DNA of 64,000 bases from Deltaproteobacteria bacterium (GCA_016182965.1 JACPFM010000039.1:1-64000); one strand, 5' to 3'. Shown: positions 27,401 through 35,076, counted from the stretch's first letter. The notes: generated by a model from the letters alone, not told the origin. Made by a program: numbers and translations.

Positions 27401-30283
27401 GACGCGAACGGCTACCTCACGACCTACACCCACGACGCGCTCATGCGTCCGGTAAAGACCACGCAGGCGAACGGCACGAGCGAGACCCTCGCCTACCTCG
27501 ACTGGGGCAACGCGTCGCTCCAGCGCGTGCGCCGCACGCTCAGCGACGGAAGCGCTGACGGGCTGTGGACGGAGACGTGGGAGGACGGTGCGGGCCGCGT
27601 GTGGCGCACGACCAAGAAGGGCGGCCAGACCCAGGACCTGCAGTTCCTCGACGCATCCGCACGTCTGTGGAAGCGCTCGCAGTGGTACGGCGCGGGCGAG
27701 ACGCCGCAGTTCCAGACGATGGCCTACGACGGCCTCGGGCGCCTGCGAACGGTGACCAACCCCGACGGCACCTCCGGCTCGATCGTCTACGGCATCGGGT
27801 ACACCGCGACCTACGACGAGCTCGGCAACGAGCGCGTGGTATGGACCGACGCGTACGGCGCGACCAAGACGGTCCGCGACAAGAACGGTTCGACCTACGT
27901 CTTCACGACGTACGAGCGGGACCTGCTCGGCAACCTCACCAAGGTGACCGACGGCCTCGGCAACGTAACCACCGCGACCTGGGACTCGCTCGGGCGCAAG
28001 CTCTCCGGCTGCGATCCGGACACGGGCTGCAGCAGCTACCAGTACGACGCGGCCGGCCAGCTCGTCTGGCGCAAGGACGGCAAGGGGCAGGTCACCACCA
28101 CGTCCTACGACCTCGGTGGTCGCCCGCGCCAGCGCACGCGCGCCGACGGTGTGGTCACCACGTGGTCCTACGACGAGCCGGGCCACGGCGCGTCGAAGGG
28201 TCGCTTCACGACGGTCTTCGACTCCTCCGGCAGCGAGTCGCGCAGCTACGACAGCGCCGGGAACGTCACCTCGACGACGAAGTGCATCGGCGGGACCTGC
28301 GCGACCACCTCGTACGGATACGACTTGATGGGTCGGCCCTCGGCGATCACCTACCCGAACGGCGAGGTCGTCACCTACGGCTACGACGCGGCGGGTCGGG
28401 TCACCTCGATCCCCGGTTACGTAGGAGCGATCGCCTACAACGGGCGCGGCCAGATCACCTCGATCGCCTACGCGAACGGCACCACGGCGAGCTACGGCTA
28501 CAGCCCGACGCGCACCTGGCTGTCGACCTCCAGCGTGGTCGGCCCGCTCGGGACGCTCTACGCGATGAGCTACGGCTACGACGCCGCGGCGCGCATCACC
28601 TCGACGACCTCGAGCACGAACGCGCTGTCGAACCTGCAGTTCGCCTACGACGGCCTCGGGCGTCTGACGACGGTGGCCGGCTCGCAGACGCAGTCGTTCA
28701 CCTACGACGCGATCGGCCGGATCACATCGACGTCCTCGCTCGGCGCGTACGCGTACGACGATCCGAGCCACGTGCACGCGGTCACCGCCGCGGGCGACTA
28801 CGCCTATGGCTACGATGCCAACGGCAACCAGCTCACCGGCGCCGGCCGCGCCCTGAGCTGGGACGCCGATGACCAGCTGATCGGTGTCGCGGCGAGCGGC
28901 AAGAGCGTCACCTATGCCTACGACCACGCCGGCCAGCGGGTCTCGCGCTCCTCGTCGACCAGCGGCACGACGCGGTACTTCTCGCGCCTCGCCGAGCAGA
29001 CCGGCTCGGCATGGACCAACAACGTCTACGCCGGCGAGCTGCTGATCGCGAAGAACCAGGGTGGGATGAAGCGCTGGTACCACGCCGATCAGCTCGGCTC
29101 GACCCGCCTGATCACCGACGCGCAGGGGCAGGCCGTCCAGCGCTACGACTACGCGGCGTACGGCGCGATCGTCGGCGCGACCGGCGCCACCGGCAACACC
29201 CGCACCTTCGGCGGTCACGAGCTGGAGGTCGACAGCGGTCTCACGTTCATGCGGGCGCGCTTCTACGACGCGCTCCTCGGGCGGTTCGTGTCGGCCGACA
29301 CGCTGGTGCCCGACGTGAACAACACCCAGGCGTTCGATCGTTACGCGTTCGCCTACGGCAACCCGATCGTGAACGCGGACCCGAGCGGTCACGTACCGGT
29401 GGTCGCCGCCGCGGTCACGGCGATCAGCGTCGGCGCAGCGACGCAGTTCACCGGCACGCTGTTCGTGATGTCGGTGATTGGCGCGGCGACGACGACGGTC
29501 GGCTACTTCGCCAACGATCCGACCCTGATGAGCGTCGGCAGCGTGCTGCTCGGCGCGGCGTCGGGCGGCGCGTTCGGGGCCGGGTTCCTCGGCGCCGGCG
29601 CCGGCTCGACGTCGGCGGCGGTCTGGGGCGGCAGCATCGCGGCGCTCACCTCGCCGGTGAGCCCGCTGAGCCCCGGCCTCAAGCAGGCCATCGGCTGGGC
29701 GTACGCGGCCCAGAGCATCGTCCACGGCTACTCGCGCGTCGATGAGTCGATCGACGAGGCGGCGCGCAACGCGAAGCTGAGCGAGGCCGACCTCGCGAAG
29801 GTCGAGTCCACTCGGAACGCACGCCTCGATCAGCTCGCCAAGCCGGAGAACGCGGCGCTCAAGGCGGCCTACGACGATGTGATGAGTGGCCGCACCGAGC
29901 TCACCGTGAGCCAGCTGCGCTACGGGCGTGCGGTCGAGATCATCACGGGCCAGAAGATCTCCGCGCTCGAGGCCATCGCGCTCAACCCGACGGGCGGCCT
30001 CGTCGGTCCCGGCAATGGCGTGCTCGCGCAGGTGCTCGATCCGACCACCGGCTGGATCCCGGGAGTCCGCATCCACGCGGTGGTGCACGACGCGTCCGGG
30101 TGGCTCGGCAGCGTCGCGCGCGACACCCACACGATCGGCGGTCTGGGCGTCGGCCCGGGGTACTTCTACGCCGGCTTCAACCTCTTCGGGCTGGAGAAGG
30201 CCAACATGGTCGGCGGCCAGCTCGAGGGCATCGCAAGGTACGGCGGAGCCTCGGTCCAGTCGTTGTTCGGCCGGCTGTTCTGA
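24407..30283 (+). CDS. secreted RHS/YD-repeat protein with SpvB and FG-GAP modules and a variable C-terminal domain
   Basis: A 1958-residue protein. The GTG at 24407 is chosen because AGGAGG lies just upstream and it gives a signal peptide ending near ARPASARADE. Domains in order: SpvB-type N-terminal region (about 40-300; PFFGSFGAAVEIDVPSYHG, GVGWSLSGFA); seven FG-GAP/VCBS repeats of 55 residues (312-683; DGDGKADLVSYYGG); a TcdB-middle-like section; many YD repeats (for example YGYDAAGRVTSI); the RHS core (about 1557-1661; YHADQLGSTRLITD, RARFYDALLGRFVSADTLVP, AYGNPIVNADPSG); then a unique C-terminus of about 297 residues. In RHS families the core forms a shell that releases the C-terminal toxin. 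The organisation predicts a contact or secreted polymorphic toxin; no secretion partner is nearby. Confidence 0.92.
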   Translation: MAKLIRGRGWWGSAGLLVGVFAGALVTIARPASARADEGSGNGPVDPFFGSFGAAVEIDVPSYHGFEPRLALHYNSQLGNGRAGVGWSLSGFATVERASPGKGAPRYDASDTFLLDGQELIPCTNLGGTHCTRIQSYKRIKWDAAANTWTVWDKDGTRLSFTSVHSTSKGTFRWAMTSAVDTRGNAISYGFWCDGGNDCYPSSVTYNGNAINLYWEPRPDAFTFATGAGLGSTAYRLKTVDVLAHGARARSYKLAYAVSPTSARSTLASVQRFGSDATLDGTWTVTGGSALPAQTFGFSWSTPGAYSKSYASTGSNSDWDAARTWSGDFDGDGKADRVSYWGGIAVAQSFISFFSNGNGTYRKVYGSTGSNADWDAARTWSGDFNGDGKTDLVSYYGGNGVSRSFVTFLSNGDGTFQKIFSTTGSNSDWNADRIWVGDVNGDGKTDLVSYYGGIGVAQSFITFLSNGDGTFRKVYSSTGSNSDWDAARTWSGDLDGDGRMDLVSYWGGAGASRSFIAFLSNGDGSFRKVYSSTGSNGDWDASRTWLGDFNGDGKADLVSYYGGNGVAASFITFLSNGDGSFRKSYSSTGSNSDWDASRVYLGDFDGDGKTDLVSYYGGISVAQSFITFLSNGDGSFRKRFGSTGSNSDWNADRTWVGDVDGDGKADLLSYWGGISVAQSFITFRPSATPTDALTTLGNGRGGTTNVSYSPSSTWANTYLPSGMVFPTVRSTTVLDGRGASSTTSYSYAGGLWSDVERRYLGFRKVTSVVDAAGNYTETYYHQHVGCISKPEVTYYRNAQGAIFKYSTFGYTESATAPYTSLMTDRWEYECNLGTTCRRTLLQVGYDQYGNGSTTYEWGDYDVAGDERTTVRAAVPNTTAYIVGLAAYENVYAGIGTGGALLKQSLHHYDGNATYAAAPIKGQVTARAHWNSQTGGYVWTTYGYDAWGNQTSETDALGRTRTWAYDPLDHVRELQRCNALGQCSSKTWLGAFDVIASETDANGYLTTYTHDALMRPVKTTQANGTSETLAYLDWGNASLQRVRRTLSDGSADGLWTETWEDGAGRVWRTTKKGGQTQDLQFLDASARLWKRSQWYGAGETPQFQTMAYDGLGRLRTVTNPDGTSGSIVYGIGYTATYDELGNERVVWTDAYGATKTVRDKNGSTYVFTTYERDLLGNLTKVTDGLGNVTTATWDSLGRKLSGCDPDTGCSSYQYDAAGQLVWRKDGKGQVTTTSYDLGGRPRQRTRADGVVTTWSYDEPGHGASKGRFTTVFDSSGSESRSYDSAGNVTSTTKCIGGTCATTSYGYDLMGRPSAITYPNGEVVTYGYDAAGRVTSIPGYVGAIAYNGRGQITSIAYANGTTASYGYSPTRTWLSTSSVVGPLGTLYAMSYGYDAAARITSTTSSTNALSNLQFAYDGLGRLTTVAGSQTQSFTYDAIGRITSTSSLGAYAYDDPSHVHAVTAAGDYAYGYDANGNQLTGAGRALSWDADDQLIGVAASGKSVTYAYDHAGQRVSRSSSTSGTTRYFSRLAEQTGSAWTNNVYAGELLIAKNQGGMKRWYHADQLGSTRLITDAQGQAVQRYDYAAYGAIVGATGATGNTRTFGGHELEVDSGLTFMRARFYDALLGRFVSADTLVPDVNNTQAFDRYAFAYGNPIVNADPSGHVPVVAAAVTAISVGAATQFTGTLFVMSVIGAATTTVGYFANDPTLMSVGSVLLGAASGGAFGAGFLGAGAGSTSAAVWGGSIAALTSPVSPLSPGLKQAIGWAYAAQSIVHGYSRVDESIDEAARNAKLSEADLAKVESTRNARLDQLAKPENAALKAAYDDVMSGRTELTVSQLRYGRAVEIITGQKISALEAIALNPTGGLVGPGNGVLAQVLDPTTGWIPGVRIHAVVHDASGWLGSVARDTHTIGGLGVGPGYFYAGFNLFGLEKANMVGGQLEGIARYGGASVQSLFGRLF
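25340..26456 (+). repeat. seven in-frame 165-bp tandem repeats (FG-GAP units)
   Basis: Seven consecutive copies of a 165-bp unit encode STGSNSDWDA, a Ca-binding-type DGDGK loop, SYYGG and QSFITFLSNGDG. The copies are also alike at DNA level, for example GACGGCGACGGCAAG and TCGTTCATCACGTTCCTCTC recur. Strong similarity between units implies recent unequal exchange or gene conversion. Confidence 0.9.
29391..30283 (+). other. variable C-terminal (candidate toxin) domain of the RHS protein
   Basis: After the RHS core boundary (NADPSGH) the protein continues with a Gly/Ala-rich hydrophobic stretch of about 100 residues, possibly a membrane-insertion region, then a helical segment. The end carries two conserved-looking motifs, NPTGGLVGPGNG and VVHDASGWLGS, and finally GPGYFYAGFN. 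The GPGN plus His-Asp arrangement recalls small polymorphic-toxin domains with a catalytic HD pair, but I cannot name the family. Activity is inferred from position only. Confidence 0.5.
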
Positions 30284-30313
30284 CGGCTCCTCCTTACGAG
30301 GGATGATCTCGCG

Positions 30314-30688
30314 GTGAGGTGGTCCAGGCTCCTCGTGGTCGGCGCGGCGTTGGCGTGCATCGGCGCCGTCATCGGCGTCCGCGAGGTGATGAAGCCGCCC
30401 GCCGCCCCGCCCGCGGCGAGCGGCGGCTCGATGACCGATCTCGCGCCGACCGCCACGGTCACGGTCACGGTCGGCGGCCCCGTCGCTCCGAACGCAGCCG
30501 ACGCGACGCCCACGCCGGTGCCCACGACGGCGGTCGTGGCCCCCTCGGCGATGGCCGATCCCGCGAACCCGCCGCGGTGGACCGAGCCGCTCGCGATGCC
30601 AGGCGTCCCGGCGCCGCCGGACCCGTTCAACCCGCCGCCGCTCGCGGTCGATCCGAGCCGGGGTCGGAACGAACCAACGCCGAAGTGA
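30314..30688 (+). CDS. small membrane-anchored Pro-rich protein
   Basis: A 124-residue protein starting at GTG 30 bases after the RHS gene. One N-terminal membrane helix (LLVVGAALACIGAVIGV) is followed by an Ala/Pro/Thr-rich extracytoplasmic tail (for example TATVTVTVGG, PPDPFNPPP). Its position right behind a toxin-type RHS gene makes it the only candidate for a cognate immunity or partner protein, but the low-complexity sequence is unlike known immunity proteins. Function unknown. Confidence 0.5.
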   Translation: MRWSRLLVVGAALACIGAVIGVREVMKPPAAPPAASGGSMTDLAPTATVTVTVGGPVAPNAADATPTPVPTTAVVAPSAMADPANPPRWTEPLAMPGVPAPPDPFNPPPLAVDPSRGRNEPTPK

Positions 30689-30804
30689 AACGCCGACACA
30701 CGCAGTCAGCCCATCGCCTCGGACCGCGAGCTGGTAACCATCCCCCCCGACCATGAGCTCCGGGGCGGGCCACACCGCGGCGTCCGCTTCCGCGTTCGCT
30801 TCGC

Positions 30805-31761
30805 CTACTTGATCTTCACCTTCACCTTCCCGTTCGGGTTCACCTTCACCATCGAAGGCCCGCCCTTCCCAGCCTTCACCTTCACCATCGTCGGTCCGCC
30901 CTTCACGTGCACCCCCGGCCCCCAGGCGACCGCCTTCACCTTCACCTTCACCTTCGGCCCGCCGTTCACCGCGAGCTTCACGCCCGGCCGCCAGCCGACG
31001 ATCGCCACGTGCGACTTGCCCGCGTGCTTCACCATCACCGTCACGCGCGGCGGCTGACCGACGACGCGCCAGTGGCCGACGAAGTACGCGCCGCCCTCGG
31101 CCGAGGTGAGCACGATCACCTCCGGCGACGCGCCGCCGACGGCGATCGTGATCGAGCGATCGACGACGACCACCGGCTGCCACGACGCGTCGAGCAGATA
31201 GACGCGCACCTCGTCGGAGTCGTCGTCGGCGACGATCTCGACGCGGTCCTCGCCGACCACCTGCACCACGCCGCCGTGCGGCGGGACCGCGGCGCTCACG
31301 TCGATCTTCGCCGAGGCCTCGGCCTCCGCGTTGATCGCCGCGGTGCCCGCGCGCGGCAGGTGCAGCGTGCCCTTCACCGGCTCGTCCTCGTAGACGAGCG
31401 CGTAGCGGATCTCGTTCAGATCGTTCACGGGCGGCGGGCCGTCGGCGACGAGCGCGTCGGCCTTCGCGTCGAACGCGAGCTTCGCGCTGCGCGTCTGGCC
31501 GTCCTCGGTCCACTCGATCGTGCCCTTCGCCTTCTTGCTGGCGTCGCCGCCGGACTCGTCGTGCACGAACGCCAGCACCTTGCCGGTCTCGTCGACGTTC
31601 CACGCGATGCTGCCGCGCTCGAACACCTCGACGAGCGACGAAGACGCGAGGGGCGCCTCCTCGGCCGCGCTCTCGCGCGCCGACTCCTTCCTGCCGCAGC
31701 CGGCGACCGAGACGGACAGCGAGAACGCGACGCACGTGACGAGCGGGCCGACCCAGCGCAT
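30805..31761 (-). CDS. lipoprotein with a Val-Lys-rich C-terminus
   Basis: A 318-residue lipoprotein (lipobox SVSVAGC). The central region resembles a repeated beta-sandwich (EVRVYLLDASWQPVVVVD, GGAYFVGHWRVVGQPPRVTVMV). The last 60 residues are made of alternating Val-Lys strands separated by Gly/Pro turns (KVKVKVKAVAW, GGPTMVKVKAGKGG, GKVKVKIK), giving a strongly basic beta-like tail. Related lipoproteins with HVAIVGWRPG-type motifs occur in myxobacteria; function unknown. A short run of GCGAAG/GCGAAC hexamers (30778-30804) follows the stop codon on this strand. Confidence 0.7.
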   Translation of the reverse strand: MRWVGPLVTCVAFSLSVSVAGCGRKESARESAAEEAPLASSSLVEVFERGSIAWNVDETGKVLAFVHDESGGDASKKAKGTIEWTEDGQTRSAKLAFDAKADALVADGPPPVNDLNEIRYALVYEDEPVKGTLHLPRAGTAAINAEAEASAKIDVSAAVPPHGGVVQVVGEDRVEIVADDDSDEVRVYLLDASWQPVVVVDRSITIAVGGASPEVIVLTSAEGGAYFVGHWRVVGQPPRVTVMVKHAGKSHVAIVGWRPGVKLAVNGGPKVKVKVKAVAWGPGVHVKGGPTMVKVKAGKGGPSMVKVNPNGKVKVKIK

Positions 31762-31886
31762 GAAGAGGACCTCCGCCGCGGGACCCAGCAAGTCTCGGAC
31801 CGTAAAATCGCCAATGATTTCCGTTGCCTGAGCAGCGGACAGGAGGCCTCGGCGAGGCCCCGAGGCCGCACTCGGGCAAGAAGGGC

Positions 31887-31914
31887 TGGACAAGCAACAC
31901 GCCGCTGCTACAGT
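31887..31914 (+). promoter_or_regulatory. promoter of the rplV-rplQ unit (TGGACA, 16 nt, TACAGT)
   Basis: TGGACA at 31887-31892 and TACAGT at 31909-31914, spaced by 16 nt, followed immediately by GCGCGCCCCCC. The spacing and discriminator match the rpsL promoter at 2866-2893, supporting independent but parallel expression of the two halves of the ribosomal cluster. Confidence 0.7.
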
Positions 31915-32132
31915 GCGCGCCCCCCGAGCCGACCCAACCGGATCGGGTAACCGGTGTCTCTTCCGCGGCTAACGGCGGAGGCACTTCCGGCGGTCCTAAC
32001 GGCGCGCCGTGCACCCATCCCGGGTGCCGAGTGCGTACGAGGAAGCCGGGCCCGGAGCCCGCGATCCTGCGACTCCGGTTCTTGACGCAGAGCCCCGCAT
32101 CCACGGGGCGACGCATACGGAGACCGTTCTCG
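31915..32132 (+). promoter_or_regulatory. 218-base structured leader of rplV
   Basis: The leader has no ORF. It contains perfect small hairpins GCACCC/GGGTGC (32011-32016 with 32022-32027) and CCCCG/CGGGG (32093-32097 with 32104-32108) and a direct repeat of CTAACGGCG near 31967 and 31996. Such a long leader before a ribosomal operon is a natural place for autoregulation by one of its products; the regulator is not identifiable. Confidence 0.4.
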
Positions 32133-32477
32133 ATGGCCACCAAGGCGATGGCGAGATTTGCGCGCATCAGCCCGCGCAAGGCGCGGATGATCGTGAACCT
32201 CGTGCGCGGGAAGAATGCGGCGCAGGCGCTGCAGGAGCTCGCGTTCACCACCAAGGCCGGAGCGCCTTGGGTGAAGAAGCTGATCGAGTCCGCGATTGCG
32301 AACGCGCGGGTGCAGAACCCCACGGTCGACGTCGACGCGCTCTACGTCGCGGCCGCAACGGTCGACAAGGGCCCGAACAGCCACATGCGTCGCTGGCGTC
32401 CCCGCGCGATGGGTCGCGCGACGAGGATCCAGAAGGGCGTCAGCCACATCACCGTCATCCTCGACACGCGCGAGTAA
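32133..32477 (+). CDS. rplV: 50S ribosomal protein L22
   Basis: A 114-residue L22 with [18 protein letters not shown] at the N-terminus, [13 protein letters not shown] and the beta-hairpin tip region [21 protein letters not shown] that reaches into the exit tunnel (macrolide-resistance site). It is the first gene of the second ribosomal unit; its usual neighbour rpsS is about 23 kb upstream. rpsC follows after 13 bases. Confidence 0.97.
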   Translation: MATKAMARFARISPRKARMIVNLVRGKNAAQALQELAFTTKAGAPWVKKLIESAIANARVQNPTVDVDALYVAAATVDKGPNSHMRRWRPRAMGRATRIQKGVSHITVILDTRE

Positions 32478-32490
32478 CAGGAGAGCCACC

Positions 32491-33210
32491 GTGGGTCAGA
32501 AAGTTCATCCGACCGGGTTCCGCCTGGGCATCATCAAGACCTGGTCCTCGAAGTGGTACGAGGACAAGGCGTACGCGAAGTGGCTCCATGAAGACATCCG
32601 CATCAAGCGGGCGATCAAGGACTACCTCTTCAACGCCAACATCGCCGGCATCGAGGTCGAGCGCGCCGCCAACAAGGCGAAGGTGATCATCTTCACCGCG
32701 CGTCCGGGCATGGTCATCGGCAAGGGCGGCAAGTCGATCGAGACCCTCCGCACCGGCAACCTCGGCACCGCCGCCAAGGGCGAGACGAAGTTCCCCGGCG
32801 TGCAGTCGTTCACCGACAACGAGGTCTTCATCGACGTGCAGGAGATCCGCAAGGCGGAGACGAACGCGCAGCTCGTGGCCGAGTCCATCGCCACGCAGCT
32901 CGAGCGTCGCGTCGCGTTCCGTCGCGCGATGAAGAAGGCGGTCTCCACCGCGGTGAAGTTCGGCGCGAAGGGTATCCGCGTGCGCTGCTCGGGTCGCCTC
33001 GGCGGCAGCGAGATGAGCCGCGTCGAGAACTACCGCGAAGGCCGCGTCCCCCTGCACACGCTGCGCGCCGACATCGAGTTCGGCCTCGGCGAGGCGAAGA
33101 CGACGTACGGCATCATCGGCGTCAAGGTCTGGATCTTCAAGGGTGAGATCCTCCCCAAGCGCAACCGCCGCCCGCAGGGGCAGGCGCAGAACCCGTCCCA
33201 GGGCGGCTGA
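32491..33210 (+). CDS. rpsC: 30S ribosomal protein S3
   Basis: A 239-residue S3 starting at GTG after AGGAG ([14 protein letters not shown]). The KH domain motif [12 protein letters not shown], the helicase-related [13 protein letters not shown] segment and [17 protein letters not shown] are intact. S3 lines the mRNA entry tunnel. A longer in-frame ORF upstream belongs to another frame of rplV and is not used. Confidence 0.97.
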   Translation: MGQKVHPTGFRLGIIKTWSSKWYEDKAYAKWLHEDIRIKRAIKDYLFNANIAGIEVERAANKAKVIIFTARPGMVIGKGGKSIETLRTGNLGTAAKGETKFPGVQSFTDNEVFIDVQEIRKAETNAQLVAESIATQLERRVAFRRAMKKAVSTAVKFGAKGIRVRCSGRLGGSEMSRVENYREGRVPLHTLRADIEFGLGEAKTTYGIIGVKVWIFKGEILPKRNRRPQGQAQNPSQGG

Positions 33211-33234
33211 GAACGAAGAGAGTCAGAGGAAGCC

Positions 33235-33651
33235 ATGCTCTCCCCCAAGAAGGTCAAGTACCGCAAGGTCCAGAAGGGCAACACCAAGGGCCTTGCCTGG
33301 TCCGGCAGCGACGTCTCCTTCGGTGACTTCGCGCTCCAGGCTCTCGGCCCGGGCAAGATCACCTCGCGGCAGATCGAAGCTGCCCGTATGGCGATCCAGC
33401 GGCACGTCAAGCGCGCGGGCAAGCTGTTCATCCGCATCTTCCCCGACAAGCCCATCTCGAAGAAGCCGGCCGAGACCCGCATGGGTCATGGCAAGGGCAA
33501 CCCCGAGGAGTGGTGCGCGGTCGTCCTGCCCGGGCGCGTCATGTACGAGCTCCAGGGCGTGACCCCCGAGGAGGCCAAGGAGGCGTTCCGCCTCGCGGCC
33601 CACAAGCTCCCGATCCCCTGCAAGTTCCTCGTGCGCGGAGACCTGCAATGA
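33235..33651 (+). CDS. rplP: 50S ribosomal protein L16
   Basis: A 138-residue L16, standard length: [39 protein letters not shown] and [16 protein letters not shown] are all present. L16 organises the A-site region of 23S rRNA. The conserved Arg-x-Gly site hydroxylated in some bacteria falls within ETRMGHGKG. The stop codon overlaps the rpmC start (ATGA). Confidence 0.97.
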   Translation: MLSPKKVKYRKVQKGNTKGLAWSGSDVSFGDFALQALGPGKITSRQIEAARMAIQRHVKRAGKLFIRIFPDKPISKKPAETRMGHGKGNPEEWCAVVLPGRVMYELQGVTPEEAKEAFRLAAHKLPIPCKFLVRGDLQ

Positions 33652-33893
33652 AGTCCAACGAACTGACGGAGAAGAGCGACGCCGAGCTCGTCGAGCTCGA
33701 GAAGTCCCTCGCGGGTGAGCTGTTCCAGGCCCGCCTCCAGAACTACACGAACCAGCTCGACGACACGGCGTCGATCCCCAAGAAGCGTCGCGACATCGCG
33801 CGCGTGAAGTCCGAGCTGCGTCGTCGTGAGCTCGACGCGCTCGCACAGCAGGTCCAGCAGGCTCTGGCAGCTTCTGTCTCGGAGGCGAAGTAA
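33648..33893 (+). CDS. rpmC: 50S ribosomal protein L29
   Basis: An 81-residue L29, slightly longer than the usual 63-70. The two-helix pattern is clear: [21 protein letters not shown] and [20 protein letters not shown]29 sits beside L23 at the exit tunnel. The start at 33648 overlaps the rplP stop by four bases; the C-terminal Ala/Gln tail ([17 protein letters not shown]) is an extension. Confidence 0.95.
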   Translation: MKSNELTEKSDAELVELEKSLAGELFQARLQNYTNQLDDTASIPKKRRDIARVKSELRRRELDALAQQVQQALAASVSEAK

Positions 33894-33895
33894 TC

Positions 33896-34354
33896 ATGGC
33901 TGAGAAGAAGGGCGGCAAGCCCACCGAGAAGAAGGGTGCCGCGGCGAAGGTCGCCGGCGCGGCGAAGACGGCGGCGAAGGCCGTCGCCGAGGCCGTGAAG
34001 CACCCGGTCGAGACGGCGAAGGGCGCCGTCGCCGCTGTCGCCGAGGCGACCGGCGCGAAGGCCGAGAAGCGTGGTCCGACGCCGAAGTCGAACCTGCCGC
34101 GCGGCCGCCGTCGCGCGTTCCAGGGCGTCGTCCGCAGCGACAAGATGGACAAGACGGTCGTCGTCGAGGTCGTCACGCTCCGCCGCGACCCGGTGTACGG
34201 CAAGTACCTGAAGAGCCGCGAGCGCTTCAAGGCGCACGACGAGAAGAACCAGTTCAAGACTGGCGACAAGGTCGAGATTCGCGAGCACCGTCCGCTCTCG
34301 AGCCAGAAGCGCTGGATCGTCAGCCGGCTGATCGAAGCCGCCAAGGTCGAGTAA
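33896..34354 (+). CDS. rpsQ: 30S ribosomal protein S17 with Ala/Lys-rich N-terminal extension
   Basis: A 152-residue protein. Residues about 70-152 are a normal S17 OB-fold (RAFQGVVRSDKMDKTVVVEV, GDKVEIREHRPLSSQKRW). Residues 1-69 form an Ala/Lys/Glu-rich, helix-prone extension not present in typical S17 (about 85 residues). The ATG at 33896, two bases after rpmC, has a GGAGG site about 12 bases upstream. No later start codon precedes the S17 core with a better site. L5 in this cluster has a similar extension. Confidence 0.95.
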   Translation: MAEKKGGKPTEKKGAAAKVAGAAKTAAKAVAEAVKHPVETAKGAVAAVAEATGAKAEKRGPTPKSNLPRGRRRAFQGVVRSDKMDKTVVVEVVTLRRDPVYGKYLKSRERFKAHDEKNQFKTGDKVEIREHRPLSSQKRWIVSRLIEAAKVE

Positions 34355-34366
34355 GGAGCCAAGCCC

Positions 34367-34735
34367 ATGATCCAGATGCGCACCATGCTGGACGTCGCCG
34401 ACAACTCCGGCGCCAAGTCCGTCCAGTGCATCAAGGTCCTCGGTGGCTCGCGCCGCCGCTACGCCGGTCTCGGCGACATCATCGTCGTCGCGATCAAAGA
34501 AGCCGGTCCCGGCCAGAAGGTGAAGAAGGGCGACGTCGCGAAGGCCGTCGTCGTCCGCACCAAGCGCGAGTACATGCGCGCCGACGGGTCCTACATCAAG
34601 TTCGACACGAACTCCGCCGTCCTCATCAACAAGGAAGGCGAGCCGGTCGGCACCCGTATCTTCGGGCCGGTCGCGCGCGAGCTCCGTGGTCGCAAGTTCA
34701 TGAAGATCATCTCCCTCGCGCCGGAGGTGGTGTGA
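34367..34735 (+). CDS. rplN: 50S ribosomal protein L14
   Basis: A 122-residue L14 of invariant length: [53 protein letters not shown] and [14 protein letters not shown]14 forms an inter-subunit bridge and is the docking site of the silencing factor RsfS. Its stop codon overlaps the rplX start by one base (TGATG). Confidence 0.98.
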   Translation: MIQMRTMLDVADNSGAKSVQCIKVLGGSRRRYAGLGDIIVVAIKEAGPGQKVKKGDVAKAVVVRTKREYMRADGSYIKFDTNSAVLINKEGEPVGTRIFGPVARELRGRKFMKIISLAPEVV

Positions 34736-35010
34736 TGCCCGCGCGTATCAAGAAGGGCGACACCGTCGCCGTCATCAGCGGTCGCGACAAGGGCAAGACC
34801 GGCACCGTCCTCCAGGTCCTCCCGGAGGAGATGAAGGTCGTGGTGCAGGGGATCAACATGGTCACCAAGCACCAGCGCCCGACGCAGCGCGCGCCCGAGG
34901 GCAAGCGCTTCCAGAAGGAAGCGCCCCTCCACGCCAGCAAGGTCATGCCGGTCGATCCGGCGACGGGCAAGCCGACGCGCAAGGTGAAGCGCGAGGGCGA
35001 GAAGAAGTGA
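34735..35010 (+). CDS. rplX: 50S ribosomal protein L24
   Basis: A 91-residue L24 with the KOW motif KKGDTVAVISGRDKGKTGTVL and the VVVQGINMVTKHQRPTQ segment. L24 starts 50S assembly. The protein is a little short, ending in a basic tail (TRKVKREGEKK) instead of the second zinc-like part of longer homologues. The start is coupled to rplN by a one-base overlap. Confidence 0.96.
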   Translation: MPARIKKGDTVAVISGRDKGKTGTVLQVLPEEMKVVVQGINMVTKHQRPTQRAPEGKRFQKEAPLHASKVMPVDPATGKPTRKVKREGEKK

Positions 35011-35076
35011 TTCGAACGCCTCGTGGACCAGTGAGCGAGAGCGCGAGCTGCATTCGAGGACGGAGCTGAGACGACG

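Noticed and set aside
24032..32323. 2763-codon open frame on the minus strand opposite the RHS gene and others
   Set aside because: It crosses several real genes on both strands, has Arg/Asp/Val-rich shadow composition and no family motif. It exists because GC-rich third positions remove stop codons in the opposite frame.
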